From: Ciborinia camelliae
Taxonomy: Eukaryota; Ascomycota; Leotiomycetes; Helotiales; Sclerotiniaceae
Assembly: GCA_025890175.1 (NCBI GenBank)
Contig: JANPYM010000008.1
Location: forward strand, 859,337 to 923,336
Direction of reading: 5' to 3'
DNA length: 64,000 nt
Every line of letters begins with the position of its first letter. The stretch's first letter is position 1. The notes below the pieces were generated by a model. It was not told the origin of the DNA. It did no database searches and was given only the letters and a program-made list of their open reading frames with translations. Below are positions 48,670-61,677 of the stretch, in pieces. The translations under genes were made by a program, and so were the position numbers.

Positions 48670-51600
48670 CGTTACGGTACTTGCGCAAATCAATTATCAA
48701 ATTTGTGCTTTAATGAATGTGTATTGGTGAACTTGATGTCGCGTTGACGCGAGCCCATCAACTTTGAAAGTCGGCTGCTTAAACAAATTCCCCGGCGAGC
48801 ACGTGCCGTAAGGTTACGCGCTAGCTCTATATTAGACTAGTCATCATGTGATTGAAATCTATCCAAGCAAAGTTTCCCTTCATTCGGTCCCGTCATCTTA
48901 CAAAGTATCGTACCATTCAGGCTTTTCTAGATGGCCTCGGTGACATCTGATCTAAATCACGGGGGGGTTTATTTCTATTCCTGGAGTTCTATTTTCACAA
49001 GCATTGACAGGATGATATGATGACGATGAGAAAGAAAGAAGCATGAGATGAAGAAACCCCCCAGAAATAGTTTCGGTTCAAATCGGATATCCTATGAATC
49101 ACCTGGACTTTGTTTCTCCTTCTCTTATCTTGAATTGGAACTTGTACCCAGCAGTTCCAATATTCCTACTTCACGAGTCAATCATTCCATGTCACTCACA
49201 CTCACAATCACAATCACAACAGTATACTGGATATATGAGTACTGCACATGCAATGGGGCTTCTAAAATTACACTTACGAAGGACGGAATTCTGTAGGCTG
49301 TGGTTGCTGAATGGGTAATGCGTAATGCAAGTTTCCATCGGAGCTTCATATGTTCGCATCGCATGGCATGAATTTATGGGTCACAGCATGCGGATGGATA
49401 CAGTTCTTCAGATAGATACTAATAATATAGGTAAGGAGTACAATTACCAGATCGAAGGTATTTTATTTAATCTCTACCGAATACCTGTCCCAAGAATTCC
49501 AACTAGAAAGCCGCCAATGCAATGCAGAAAACATTCGATTCTCCCTTCCACTTAGCCTTCTCCCACCGTCTGACAGCAGAAATTGAAGATTCAAGTTGCT
49601 GATATTGGACAACAATGCCTATGTACTTACGATATGGTATTGGCATACTGCAGGACTTGGTGTCGTATTGCAGTTTTGGTGCAGGTCAATGGATCCCAAA
49701 TTGTACGGGATCCTGGATAAGGACATGCATGATCTTAAGTTTGTGAGTCTTAGGTCAGCTTTCTGGTAGAATGCACCAGATGCAGTTTGTGGATTGCTGA
49801 GCAGGCAAACAAACATTCGAGATAGAAAACTGATACTCTTTTGTGTGTCTTGTGTGTGGGTTGAATGATTTAGATGAAGTTGTTTGGTTCTAGGTTGTAG
49901 ATAGATATCAATATTGGGGAACCTACCCAGGTATAAGTCCGATATGGACCATGGACCATGGTATGTATGGTTACTATGATATGGTTTGGATTGATGCAAG
50001 ATATGAACTGGCAAGATTGGGTTACCTAGATAGTAGCTGGAGATCGTAGATCATAGATAGGGATTTTGATTGTTATATTCATTCTACTTACTGTATTACT
50101 TGTTCCAGTATTTCTTGACGAAATGGAAAGTTTTCAGCTCCAAAGCTATCGAGCTGGGGCAAATCTTGTGTACATCAGGGCTGTTGTAGCTTCTCAAAGC
50201 TGTTACTAGGTAGATCCGAGGATCGATGAAGCCCCGTAACTTTTAATATTTGTAACATTTGTAACATTTGTAATGACAAAATATGGGTTCCAGGTTGTGT
50301 AAGGTTACCGGTATATGCCCAGGTGGTTATAGCTGACCGGGACTGTATGAACAAATATGACGTACTCTACTTTACTCTACTCGTACTCTACCTCTACCCG
50401 TACTCTATTCGTATCGACTATCGACTATCGACTATCGAGTCGAGGAAGAGAAGTAGCTGGAATATGGATGTGGTCAGCCAGGGACTGACTGAGGTCTCAA
50501 ATCTGGTTGGAGATGCGTTTGCCACTTATTGAACATGACGGTTAAGGGCATTTTTGGGGCAAAAAGGGCTGGGACATTTGCTTGGAAGCATTTGATGGGA
50601 CGGACCAGCAAAACAAACCACATACCGATCACTTGTTGGATGAAAGGGAAAACAAAAAGGAATGCTGTATGTTGAGCAATCCAATTGAGTAAATAGAGCA
50701 ATAGATTGGATTGGATTGGATATTCGGAATAAAAAGATTTGGATGAAGGAGGTACCGGTACTGTATCCGATTCTTGATTTGTTTCTCAACTACACCTACC
50801 CTACTTACTACTACAACCTACAAATGTACCTACATGCCATACCGGTCGGTACATGATCTATCTATTTCTTGTTTGACATCAAATATAACTACCAAGTACC
50901 TACCTCGTAAGTGATTGATCGAGTGAGTGAGAGTGGAAGTGAGAGTTTTGATAACAATAGATCTCTCAATTCTTAATTATTAGGAGAGCAACAGCATCTG
51001 TGAATTATTATTAAAATAAGACGACTGGACTGCGCTGTCATCAATCATCAATCATCATCATCATCACCGGCATCATCACATCGACTCCACAATCGACACC
51101 TCCTGATCCTGATATTGATAACTGATCCGGATCATCCTGATCATCCCGATACTGATATTGATACTGATACTCAATAATTTATTTACTTTTATCTATCTAT
51201 CAATATGTAAAGAGAGAGATTCCCTCTTCTGTTACATTTTTTGCTTCCTTTTTCTGGGTTTGCGACATTCATCTCTTCCATCCATCTTCTCACCAAGGGT
51301 TCCTTTTCATACCTACCTACTAGGTATATACTACTACTACTTGCCTTATTTTCCGTCCTCATCTAGATATCTCATCTCATCTCATGTTACTACCGTATAC
51401 TTATTCCCCTACGGTACTGATACATACCTCCATACATACATACTTATCTTCATTTCTCAATTCATCAAATTGGTTGAATCAGGGATAACCTACTTTGAAT
51501 CCACCCATTCAATCGCCTCCACGAATATTTACGCCCAGGTAGTTCAGTACGATTGCAGTTTGACAGCTGAAACTAAAAGTCTTTTCGCCCTTCTTTTCCG

Positions 51601-52925
51601 CTGGCCTCATATATCCAGAAAGTTAAACAATTGATGAACTGGCACGTCCACTGGCTGGTCATCGAAAACTAAGGGAATTCGAGCCAAAAAAATACGCGAG
51701 AAGCTTTGAAACTTTTGAACTTCGCCTTCGCCCGGTCCGACAGCCTTAGGTACAATTTGGAATTTGGGGTTAAGAAACAAGAAGATCGGATCCCATCTTT
51801 TCCCCCCTCACAAGTTTTTCAAACCTAAATTCCAATTCCATTCTCAAGAGCTTGGAAAATAGGCAAAAGGATTGGAAAACCTTTCCAAGGTATTATTTTC
51901 CCAAGATCAACTGCGGCTCATTCCTCGATCGCTCCTTCAAATCCAATTCCTCAATCCAAAATTCAATCCAAATCGAAACGAAGAGACGAAAGTACTATCT
52001 ATCTATTCCTACCTACCTATCTACCTACCTACCCATCGGTCAAGTCAAGCTACGCTACTGCGGAACGCTATCAACATCCTAAAAGTACCTACCCCTCGAG
52101 TACGGTACCTACAACAAGTATTAACAAACTACCTACGAACGGACCCTCGACGAATTCCCTGCTTCTTCACCCACGAAACGTTCAAACCTCAAACCTCAAA
52201 TCTCAAATCTCAAATCTCAAATCTCACACCTTAACCGCAACCAAATACTTCAACATAATTATAATACTGGCAGCAGATAGTCTCCGCAGACTGTAGAAAG
52301 ATAAGATGGCAGGCTCAGAACACGACTTGCTCAGGCAAGCTACACAAGCAATGATGGGAAGGTATGATTACAAAAATTCCGCACTTCTCCAAGTCTGTCG
52401 TCATAATATATATATATATATATACACAATGTCGGTTTCAAGTCAGAGAGAGAGCTTTCCTTTAAGCTGGCCAACGACATACTATTTTGGCACAAAAAGG
52501 ATAAAGGGAATGGGAACAAATACATTTTACTCTTTCATTCTTCCACTTTGCCACTCTTTCAACTCATCCACTCTTCCAGCTCTTCCTCTCAACTCCACTT
52601 TCCTTTTCATCCAAATGTTATTTGCACATGCTGAATAACTTAAACGTCAAAGTTGACGAGGGGCACCGGTTGTAATCGGAGTTCCTTATCGAAGCGGCAA
52701 TCGGCGTATAGGTGCAACTTTTTTTTAAATGAAGTACAAGCAAAGAGGAAGAAAAAAGATGTCACAAGAGAGAGAAATTTTATATTGCTTGAGGGTTTTT
52801 TTTTATTGCTCGCTTGCTTGCTCGTGAGAGAAGAAGCAATCGAAATTCCCACAGCTTTGTTTCTACATACACATTTCTTCCACTCTTTAATACTCTACTA
52901 CTCTATTACTTTAAATCAACATCCA
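48670..52925. promoter_or_regulatory. Divergent region: RSC7 promoter and long SCH9 leader
   Basis: This 4.2-kb stretch separates two divergent regulatory genes. The SCH9 side (51000-52925) is rich in pyrimidine tracts and ATC/CTACC repeats, like long fungal 5' leaders. ATG 52306 opens 18 complete codons (MAGSEHDLLRQATQAMMG) before a GTATGA donor, so it may be an alternative first coding exon. An (AT)n run follows at 52408-52424. No gene was supported between 48.7 and 51 kb. Confidence 0.45.
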
Positions 52926-55735
52926 ATGCCTTCAATTCAAGGCCTTTGGTCACAAATCAATATTACTTTGGCTAATTTCACATACAATAGAGATGATGAA
53001 GGTGATCACATCGATTCCGATACACCCCGCTCCGGTGTCGCGACCCCACAACCAGATCCTTCAGACAAGCGAACTCCTGGTATATTGCATAGCTTCTATG
53101 GACAGGTTGGTTTAGGTTCTTCCTCAAGTCAAAATCCTTCGAAACATATATCACATATATCATATACACATATATCATTTCCTAACCCGAGTGAGCCCGA
53201 AAATTACTCTAATTCCCCGCGACAGCAATTTGAAACGGGTGATACGTTGTTTAAAGTCACTCCAAGCTCAGTTGATGAGCCTGAGATTGATTCTGGGTTC
53301 GAGAAAGATGATACTACACTCCAACCCCATGAGCTTTTGGGTAGTTCTCAAATATCTAGACAACAACATCCTTACCCGACACCACCTGTTTCACATCCAT
53401 CTTCACTACACAAATTAAAATTGAGTGATGCGAGTTTTGAAGATGAAGGCAATAATGTACAGAAAGCGACAGCTCCTACATATCGAGATTGCATTTCGGA
53501 ATCAATTCCGTCCCATGCAAGAAGAGCTTCGTCTATGGCACCTTTGTCAAACATTGTTACTCCATCAAATGTTCATGCTACAGATTTCTCAAAGCCAAGC
53601 GATATCCCCTCCGAGCACAAACCTAGCACTTCTCCATTATCCCGATTGCATTCTGAATTCCATAAGTCACCATCTTATGATCGACTCAAGAAGCTAACTT
53701 CTGATGGTTTAAAGAGTATACCATCAACACCCACTCGAGCTTTATCGAATCAAACTTCGAAGTCAGACCAAAGTGCTTTGAGCGCAAATTCTGATCATAC
53801 TGCACAAAATGGTAACGGACAAAATGGCAAATCAAACACGAGTGAACGACCGGCTGCATCTTCGAGAGCCGATAGCTCCATGGGAGGATCAGTAGTACCA
53901 CCAAAGGGAAAACTTACTGTGAAGATTAATGAAGCTAGAGGATTGAGAAAGAGTTTGGATCCCTACGTTGTAGCAGTTTTTCAACGAAATGAGCTTGTAT
54001 CAAAAGGACCACAATCAGAAGAGGAAGACGAGGATGATGGTTCACATAGCCCTGGTGGTATTCCAATTGGTGGCATTCCGATTTCGCGAACTGGAAGCGA
54101 TTCTGGTCGGCCTATGGCTATTCCTATGAAGAGTAGACAAAGCAGCAACACTAGCTTGTCAGAATTTAGAGATTTCAAGAAGGGTCGGAAGATGTTTACC
54201 CATCCAAAGTGGGATGCCGAAGCTGTCTTGTGAGTTTATTAGGATGAACATGTGGTTCATCCAGCTAACGGATATTTAGTGATGTTGTAGGCTCAGATAC
54301 AAGAGTTAATATCACCATTTATGACAGAGCTCAACAAGCAGAAGAATTCTTGGGCCACGTTGATCTTCAAGCCAATCTTGTCGAGAATCCCGATGCCCCT
54401 GTTTCAGGCTGGTTCCAACTCCATGGAAAAGATGACAGTCTAACTGCAGGAAATGTAGGTGAGGTTCATGTAGAAATTTCATTTCAAAGAACAGAGAAGA
54501 GACATTATGGACCAGATGATTTCCAAATTCTAAAGCTTATCGGAAAGGGCACGTTTGGTCAAGTTTACCAAGTGAGGAAGAAGGACACAAAGAGAATTTA
54601 TGCTATGAAAGTTCTTCAGAAGAAGGTCATTGTTCAGAAGAAGGAAGTTGCACACACAGTTGGCGAGCGAAATATTTTGGTCCGAACAGCTACAGCCGAT
54701 TCTCCATTCATTGTCGGACTCAAATTCTCCTTCCAGACACCAACAGATCTGTACCTTGTTACAGATTATATGTCTGGAGGTGAACTATTCTGGCATTTAC
54801 AAAAGGAGGGAAGATTTGATGAGCAACGTGCCAAGTTCTATATTGCGGAACTCATCTTAGCACTTCAACATCTTCACAAGCACGATATCGTCTACCGAGA
54901 CTTGAAGCCTGAAAATATCTTGTTGGATGCGAACGGTCACATTGCCTTGTGTGACTTTGGATTATCGAAAGCAAATTTAACAAAAAACGCCACGACTAAT
55001 ACATTCTGTGGTACTACCGAGTACCTCGCCCCCGAAGTTCTTTTGGATGAAGCTGGATATACTAAGATGGTCGATTTCTGGTCTTTAGGAGTTTTGGTAT
55101 TCGAAATGTGCTGCGGATGGAGTCCATTCTATGCAGAGGATACACAACAGATGTACAAAAACATTGCTTTCGGCAAAGTTCGATTCCCTAGAGATACATT
55201 GACTACAGAGGGCCGAAATTTTGTCAAAGGGCTTCTCAACAGAAACCCTAAACATCGTCTTGGAGCCACAGATGATGCTGAAGAGTTAAAGAGACATCCT
55301 TTCTTCTCCGATATCGATTGGGAAGCTCTTACCAAGAAATTGATCACTCCTCCCTTCAAGCCAAAGTTGAAGTCAGAGACCGATACATCCAACTTTGATC
55401 CAGAATTCACCAATGCCTTGAATGGCGCATCTTCACTCAACGCTCGGGCAGCTGCCCTTGCTGCAGGCATGGCAACGTCAACACCCTTATCTCCAGGCAT
55501 GCAAGCAAATTTCAAGGGTTTCACCTTTGTTGATGAAAGCTCCATTGAAGAAAACATGAAAGATAGAGTTAAATACGAATACGATGATCAAATGGACCAA
55601 GACGAAAAAGCAGAACAAGACTGGGAGGATCCATTTGATATTCCCGACAAATCACGCTCCGACCGAATGAGTGGAATAATGGGGAATCACGCCAATGAAG
55701 ATGAACGAATGTTCAATGGCGATGACTTTCATTGA
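52926..55735 (+). CDS. SCH9: AGC protein kinase SCH9 (C2 plus kinase domain)
   Basis: Exons 52926-54229 and 54280-55735 (intron 50 nt) give 919 residues. Sch9 is the TORC1-regulated S6-kinase-like kinase controlling growth, ribosome biogenesis, stress and ageing. After a Ser/Pro-rich N-terminus comes a split C2 domain (GKLTVKINEARGLRKSLDPYVVAVF from about 328, interrupted by an acidic/Gly-rich insert, then FDVVGSDTRVNITIYDRA). The kinase starts near residue 516: GKGTFG loop (523-528), Lys545 in YAMK, YRDLKPEN with Asp642, DFG at 660-662, and T-loop TFCGT with Thr676 as the PDK1-type site. The AGC tail has TPPFKPKL and a hydrophobic motif FKGFTF with Thr850, the TORC1-type site. All catalytic residues are present. 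The start is uncertain: splicing from 52306 into codon AGA at about 52988 would be in phase and replace the first 21 residues. Confidence 0.9.
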
Positions 55736-57003
55736 TTCTCCAATATGACCTCATCCATATCTCATGTATTTAATTTTCTGGTGCAGATATTTTTCTGTCA
55801 TCATACATATACAGTCTTTTTTCTTTTCTCTGTTCTTTTCTTCATGGGATTCCGGATCATGGTGCATGCATTCTATCTTATTTACTTAGGTTTATCATTC
55901 ATGAATTTGTTCACTTGAACGAAATGAAATGAATGACTCGGAATGATTGATACATGACACGGGAACCTACCTTTACATACTTTTGATAACTGTTTGGACT
56001 GGTAAGAGCATGGGTTTGGCGTAATTTGAAGGTCGATGGATGGCTGATTACTTGCTGCTTGCATTGGGATGGAGTTGCACAATTTTGGCTTGCATGTATG
56101 TGGCTTGACTTGCTTTTTATATCTATACGATGAATGAATGGGTGGGCATTATTGGGTCAAGCATGGATGTCGATGTGATTGGGGAAAAGAAGAGAAGACG
56201 GAAATTGCTTGGCTTGGCTTGCATTGGCTTGTATTGGCCACGAGCTGTTGGCTATGAAGTTGATGGAACAGGCAAGCTGGCAGTCAAGGGGCCAGATATG
56301 GAGTGGATCGATCAAGACGCAAGTTGGAATTGGTGACATGAATATGGGATGGGGTATATAAAATCAAACCTTTATTCTGGGTGGGGCTTTTAGGCATGCA
56401 AACCGGTTTGAAGATAATTGGGAAACTTGGGGCTGGATCGGTGGAATGTGCGGGGTATGAGGATTTGGGGATGGATATGCGGATAGTCGGATAGTCGTCA
56501 GTCGGAGATTGAATTACAAAAGTATGAGAACTATTTATCGATGTTGATGTTCGGATTCTGATGTTGATGTTCGGATTCTGATGGTGATGTTCTGATTGAT
56601 GTTTAATGTGAGGCTGAGGGTGAGGGTGAGGTAACGGTTTGTGAATCGTGATGCTGTTTTTTATTTGTCTCTGAACGAACAGATAAATACACAGACTACC
56701 TAGGTGGAGAGTTTAGAGTTGCTAATTGGTAACTACCTGTCTGGCTTTGGGTTGGTGATACCTATGGTTGGTGTACCTCATCTGATCCGATGTGATCCGA
56801 TCGAGGATTTTTCTTCAACCCCCTAGTGAAAGAAAGAAAATATATACATGCACCTTAATATCCACCTACGAGGTACCTAGGTACCTACCTATAGGCTATT
56901 TGACAAGCATACCTAGGTAGGTAGGTGGAGGTAGGTAGTTGGAGCTTCATTCCCTTGCCTACCCTTCCTTTGGATTGAACTGAAGAAGTTAAGAAGTTAG
57001 AAG

Positions 57004-57042
57004 TTGGAAATGGAAATGGAAATGGAAATGGAAATGGAAATG
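57004..57042. repeat. (GGAAAT)n hexanucleotide microsatellite
   Basis: About six perfect GGAAAT units follow AGTT. Confidence 0.9.
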
Positions 57043-57914
57043 GCAAGAGGTTAAGAAGTTGGAAGGGGCTTATTACTTGTAACCTGGAATATGTAGGTAG
57101 TCCTGATGGGAGTTGAGTTCCAGGGTTTGGTTCCTTCTTCTCGGTGTGATGTGGTATGGGTGACTTTGATTAATAATGTTTTCTTCTTTTCTTTTTAGAT
57201 TTGTATACCTACCTATAGATTCTTGCCCCTCTTATTCTTACTTTTACTTTTACTTTTACTCAATCTCTCTCTTTTTCAGAAATCAGCTTTCTTTGCTTTG
57301 CTTTATTTTGCCTCGCTTTGCTTTGGTGTTTATATACCTAGTGTATGTATGTATATAGCATTCACTCAATTGTTTTAAACATTTTATTTATTGATTGATT
57401 GGGTTTTATAAAGGTAGGTAGGTGTTGATTTCTAGGTTTGTTTATAATGTTTATGTTTTTGTCTACACGTATTTAGTAGGTAGATCTCTCTATAGGGTTG
57501 AGTTGGATTGGATTGGGTTGTGGACTTGGGGTCTTGTTGCGTGGTTGGTATTTATTAGGGAGGTATGGATTTAGGGAGGGATAGTCAGGATAGTCAGGAT
57601 AGTATAATATCGATATTGATCAATATACTTGCAATCCATTATTTCAATAATTTCATTCGGTTAAATTCCATCATGCATTTTCTTCCATGGGATAAAGGGA
57701 TCTCGATCCGTGACTTTATCTCTCCAGCTCCCCAAACGTCTAAACCTAATCTCAACCTTCGATACATACCTCCGATCCTATCCTATCCTCCCCAATGAAA
57801 AGTATAATACTCGCGCCCTTGTCAGGATGAGCCATGTAATCTGAGAATATAGATATGCAACAGAACTCTTTCCCGAGCCGATTTCGATACCAGTCTAGCA
57901 TCGTGAGGCGATTT

Positions 57915-58041
57915 GCTAGTATGATGCTAGTATGATGCTAGTATGTCGCTAGTATGTCACTAGTATGATGCTAGTATGATGCTAGTATGTCGCTAGTATG
58001 TCACTAGTATGTCGCTAGTATGATGCTAATATTACGCTAAT
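57915..58041. repeat. 11-bp tandem array GCTAGTATGAY
   Basis: About twelve head-to-tail 11-bp units: GCTAGTATGAT, GCTAGTATGTC and ACTAGTATGTC variants, decaying into GCTAATATTAC at the right. The variants recur in order (two AT units, then two TC units), implying a higher-order 55-bp duplication. Confidence 0.9.
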
Positions 58042-58794
58042 TTCAAGTTCGGGATTATGTTAGCTGTAAACGTCCATAGCGGCGGACAAAAAGGCAGAAG
58101 CGATCCGGCACAGGAATAAACGAGCAGGAAAAAATGACGGTATCAGCCTTAAGAATGAAGAAAAAAACTAGACGAGCATTTTCCTACCTATATGGTATAA
58201 CGGCAGTAAGTAATAGTCATCTATCTGAACCGAAATAGAATCGGATCGCTTTCACGAATAAGGCTTGCGTCTAGATTCCGTGTCGTGGGAATTTGGAAAG
58301 GGAATAAAGTTGCGGAAAGGTGTAATATGAAATGCAGGAACGAGATACGGTTTGATCTACACTACATTACGGCCACAATCTACCAAAATTGTTTGTTGTG
58401 ACTTTTTTGGTGCCTACATGCAATGCAGTCGTATATTATGCCACAAGCTCGGCACCACCGATGCTTTGAATTCCTTCAGGCAAAAAAAGTCGGCGAATAT
58501 TCGATGTGTGATTGGGAGAAATCATTTATATGCTCAGAGTTTTGTTACGCCAACAACAGAGGATCAGTTTTGGGGCCGTTACAAGTCTCGAGTTGGGTTC
58601 CCACTACTCTAATTTGGTAGGGGCCAAGATGTTCATTTTGCATTGGATTAAGCTACTAGTCTCTTCCTCCCTGGTACACAAATGCTAGAAGGATGCCCAG
58701 TCAAATTTAACCTTCACTATAGCACATGTATATAAGAATTTTGTTTCTTCTCGATAATATATAGAACACGTCGTCACAATGATCCCATATAGTC

Positions 58795-59778
58795 ATGTCT
58801 TTTGAGTCTTCGTTTCGGTTCTGTGTTTTTTTAGTTCGCCCAAACCACGCCGTTGAGCTTGAACTCTTCACACCAACGGATAAACAAATCCTTGTTTCGG
58901 GTGCTATCTATAATACCAAATGGCTCTCTCGTCAAAGTGGAACTACCAATTTAACTTTAATGCGAATGGTATCCGATTCGGGCGTCGGGGTTTCAGTTTT
59001 TGAAATAGCTTGTTCGTTTGTCATCTTCATATATCTGGAATCTAGACTGATTCGGAAATAGCAAATCTTCCATTATTTTCCGGAGAATATAATTGGGTCA
59101 TGCCGCCAGGGCTCGATATAAAAAAGTGCAGTTTCCGCCATGGGCGATTTTGAGCAACTTCAAGGGCGCACTTTCAGGTGCTTTTTGGGTGAATGATGTT
59201 GCGATACACAAAAGAGACGATGTCAACAGTACTAATACGACGACCAGATATCTTAATGGCAACAGTAATACCAGCGTTAGCGGGAGTACTGGTGTAGGTA
59301 GCGGCAGTGGCAGCCCAGCAAAATTTATAAATGTTAAAGCTCCGACTAACACGTCGGTGAATAGCCAAACTTTGAGTTCAACGTCAGTCTCGAATACAGC
59401 CACAAATACGACGAATAGGATGACGGACACACACCCTACGTTATTGGCAACCGCTACCAACATACCAAAAGCGCCCGACGTGAAGAATAATCGCATGCCT
59501 ATGATAGTTGGTATTGCCGTTGGTGTCTTAGGCTTCTTTGTTTTGGTGGCAGTTTATATCATTATCCGCCATCGAGATAAATATGGACATCCTCTCACGT
59601 TACCGTGAAAGTTGCGGGGTGATAAGAATGCGCTGGAGCTAGAAACAAGTGCCAATGTTTATGAGATGAAAGGGCCTGGAAATTTTGAACTGGATCGCAC
59701 GATGACTATAAGGAGAAGGTATATGAGCTGGAAGGAAGAAGTATCAAGAAGCCTGTTTCTTTAGATATCGGAGTTTGA
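58795..59778 (+). pseudogene. Broken Kre9/KNH-like single-pass cell-surface protein gene
   Basis: Pieces of one protein appear in three frames. From 58795: ELELFTPTDKQILVSGAIYNTKWLSRQ and TTNLTLMRM, like the first half of a Kre9/Knh1-type domain (PTDKQILVSGAIYNTKW resembles PTAGTTWTAGQ-x-TW). From about 59050 in another frame: EIANLPLFSGEYNWVMPPGLDI, like the second half. From about 59140 in a third frame: SNFKGALSGAFWVNDV, a Ser/Thr/Asn-rich stalk, then a membrane helix (MIVGIAVGVLGFFVLVAVYIII) and RHRDKYG. A TGA at 59606 stops this frame, yet the reading continues coding-like (LELETSANVYEMKGPGNFELD) and then shifts frame again to YELEGRSIKKPVSLDIGV ending at 59778. Introns do not explain these breaks: phases disagree, or the gaps are too short. 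Intact relatives are secreted, membrane- or GPI-anchored wall proteins. Confidence 0.65.
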
Positions 59779-60499
59779 TACAAGCAATTGTTCAAGAGCT
59801 ACGCAGTTAAGGTGGTACGAGTTCACTTGTAAGTCATATGGCTAGGATCGGCCGGAAGCATGAAGACAAGACGAAGATCCGAAGTATTATTGTATCGGAC
59901 AAGGGACCTAAAGGGAGATGATATCGGACATCTAAAAACCAACGAGGAAAGATATGACGAAGGAATAAATGTTGGACAGAGGGGATGAAGAAGAAAAGAA
60001 TACATAGAAGATCCCCGCAAAGGTCCGTGCACCTAGTCACTGGGGAATCTCGAACGAGGAAGAGGAAGTGGCCGCACAATGTGGGAGATGCGTAGTAACG
60101 ATTCCAGATAGAACTAATGTTTTCTCTTGTGCAATTTCATCATCATGGTATCCATTCAGAGGTAAAGAATGCTAGACACTTGGCGCCAAAGCCTCGTAAA
60201 GTGATGCACAACCACAATGCGAAATGTGAGAGGGTCGAAATAAATACCTAGTATCCAATTTCATAATCTCAGGCCATGACGAATAATTTGCTTGGGGGCA
60301 AGGAGGAATAGCAACTTGTTCTGCAGATGATTATCCAGTCGTTCGATTCTTCTCTCGGAATAGGTGTCTGATGACTGTACAATCCGCACTTCATTCTACC
60401 ACCTCACTATGTGTACACTTTCCCCGCCCCGGCCATCGCATCTACAACTTTCATTCTGCCACGCAACTTCAGGTTTGGACTCCGGTATAATTTCGTAAT
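59779..60499. other. Gene-free stretch between the broken gene and ATP14
   Basis: No gene was supported. The stretch next to 60499 should be the ATP14 3' UTR. Small reverse open frames at 59823-60079 have no recognisable sequence. Confidence 0.5.
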
Positions 60500-61026
60500 C
60501 TAGTGGTGTGCAGCCTCCTCCTCTGGTTCCTCCTCAAACCAATCAACCTCCTTAGCTTCGGCACCTCCCTCAGCTTGTCCCTCTACTTCAACTGTGCTTG
60601 CGTCATATTCTGCCAATTCCTTTGCGATGTCGGTTTCTTCTGGAGATGCAGGAGCCTTAGGTGGGGAGAACTTGAGAACGTGTCCCTCGGAATCAGAGGC
60701 CTTGACTTGGGGTGCTTTGTAACTCTTCAATTCCTTGAGGTAAAGGTCTTGAACAAGGTCCGCTAGTGATTGGAATTAGCTTCTGGCTAGCAGATGTTGC
60801 TCCAGGTGCAATCGGTCCCGTTGACAGTTATTCTGGAGGTGAGGTGATAGTAATAAATGGAGTATTAACGTACCACGACGAACAGCAGTAGGAACGATGA
60901 AAGTTCGTTTGCTGATCATTTGCTGCCTCGCAACGCGGGCGATTTGAGAGCGCTTCTGCGGTTAGTAACTTGACATTTTGAGCTGAGCATATGGCATACC
61001 GAAGCGCGGACAGTTTGTGTGAACAT
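60500..61026 (-). CDS. ATP14: Mitochondrial F1Fo ATP synthase subunit h
   Basis: Three exons from the start: 61026-61000, 60955-60874, 60762-60500, giving 123 residues. Subunit h is a small acidic protein of the peripheral stalk, imported into the mitochondrial matrix. The N-terminus MFTQTVRASKRSQIARVARQQMISKRTFIVPTAVRR is a classic Arg/Ser presequence. The mature part has ADLVQDLYLKELKSYKAPQVKASDSEGHVLKFSPPKAPASP and an acidic end VDWFEEEPEEEAAHH, matching the fungal subunit in order, charge and length. Introns are 44 and 111 nt with GTATGC and GTACGT donors, and a TACTAAC branch site in the first. A 27-nt first exon followed by a short intron is typical of fungal nuclear genes for mitochondrial proteins. 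Confidence 0.92.
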
Positions 61027-61677
61027 CTTGACAGGTATGATGGGCGTCAATTGAAGATCTCAAGGTCGTTGGGAGGTTCGGAGGGAGAATTGGAAGATCC
61101 TGAGAAGCGAGGTAGGGATCATGTGATATGATTTGACGCCTGTATTATAAGGTGGGAACCCGAGTTTCGGCGAATGAGATGGATTTCCCCCACTTGCTCC
61201 ATAGGTGGGTGCAGCTGGAGTCCTTGAATATGCTCGGAACATAGACAACATATACATTTTCACCTCGCGATATACATAAAAATTGTTTGGCACAGTGAGT
61301 TTCAATACCTACCAAAAATAAGGAGTCGAATCTTCCGATAATTTATCATCACAATAAGGTGTCGAGTAAAATCATGGGTGCGTCGCAAATATATTCACAA
61401 CGGTGATCTCCATGGTAATTTCCAATCGTCTTTGCTTCTTACAGGTTCGTAGTAGAATCGTAAGTCTTTTTGAGAAATCTCGACCAAATGCAGGTAACCT
61501 TTCTAATGATTTATGTCTCTATTCTTTGTCAATCTTCACATGCCGGAGATACTCAAGGATCATATTGATGCATTCCAATATCCTTTATTGAAAGCTTCTA
61601 GAAACATTCCAATCTTGCTCTCAATACGAAGGCCCGTAACATGAGCCGCTTCTCAACATCTGTTTTACAGTCATCAG
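61027..61677. promoter_or_regulatory. Divergent promoter region of ATP14 and the downstream unknown gene
   Basis: This 650-bp interval lies between divergent starts. It holds no recognised motif, and only short open frames. A cluster of splice-like signals (61440-61500) may belong to an untranslated 5' exon of the gene at 61678. Confidence 0.4.

Larger units (their letters stand above)
55736..58794. other. Gene-free stretch downstream of SCH9
   Basis: The first few hundred bases are presumably the SCH9 3' UTR. Beyond lie TACCTAGGTA arrays (56697-56706, 56872-56940), (TTTTAC)n near 57240-57260 and the tandem arrays listed. An 86-codon frame at 58352-58612 is unrecognised. TATAAGAATT near 58730 may belong to the promoter of the broken gene that follows. 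Confidence 0.45.

Noticed and set aside
58352..58612. Small secreted-protein gene upstream of the broken Kre9-like gene
   Set aside because: Two overlapping frames are open with several Cys, but there is no convincing signal peptide or recognisable family.
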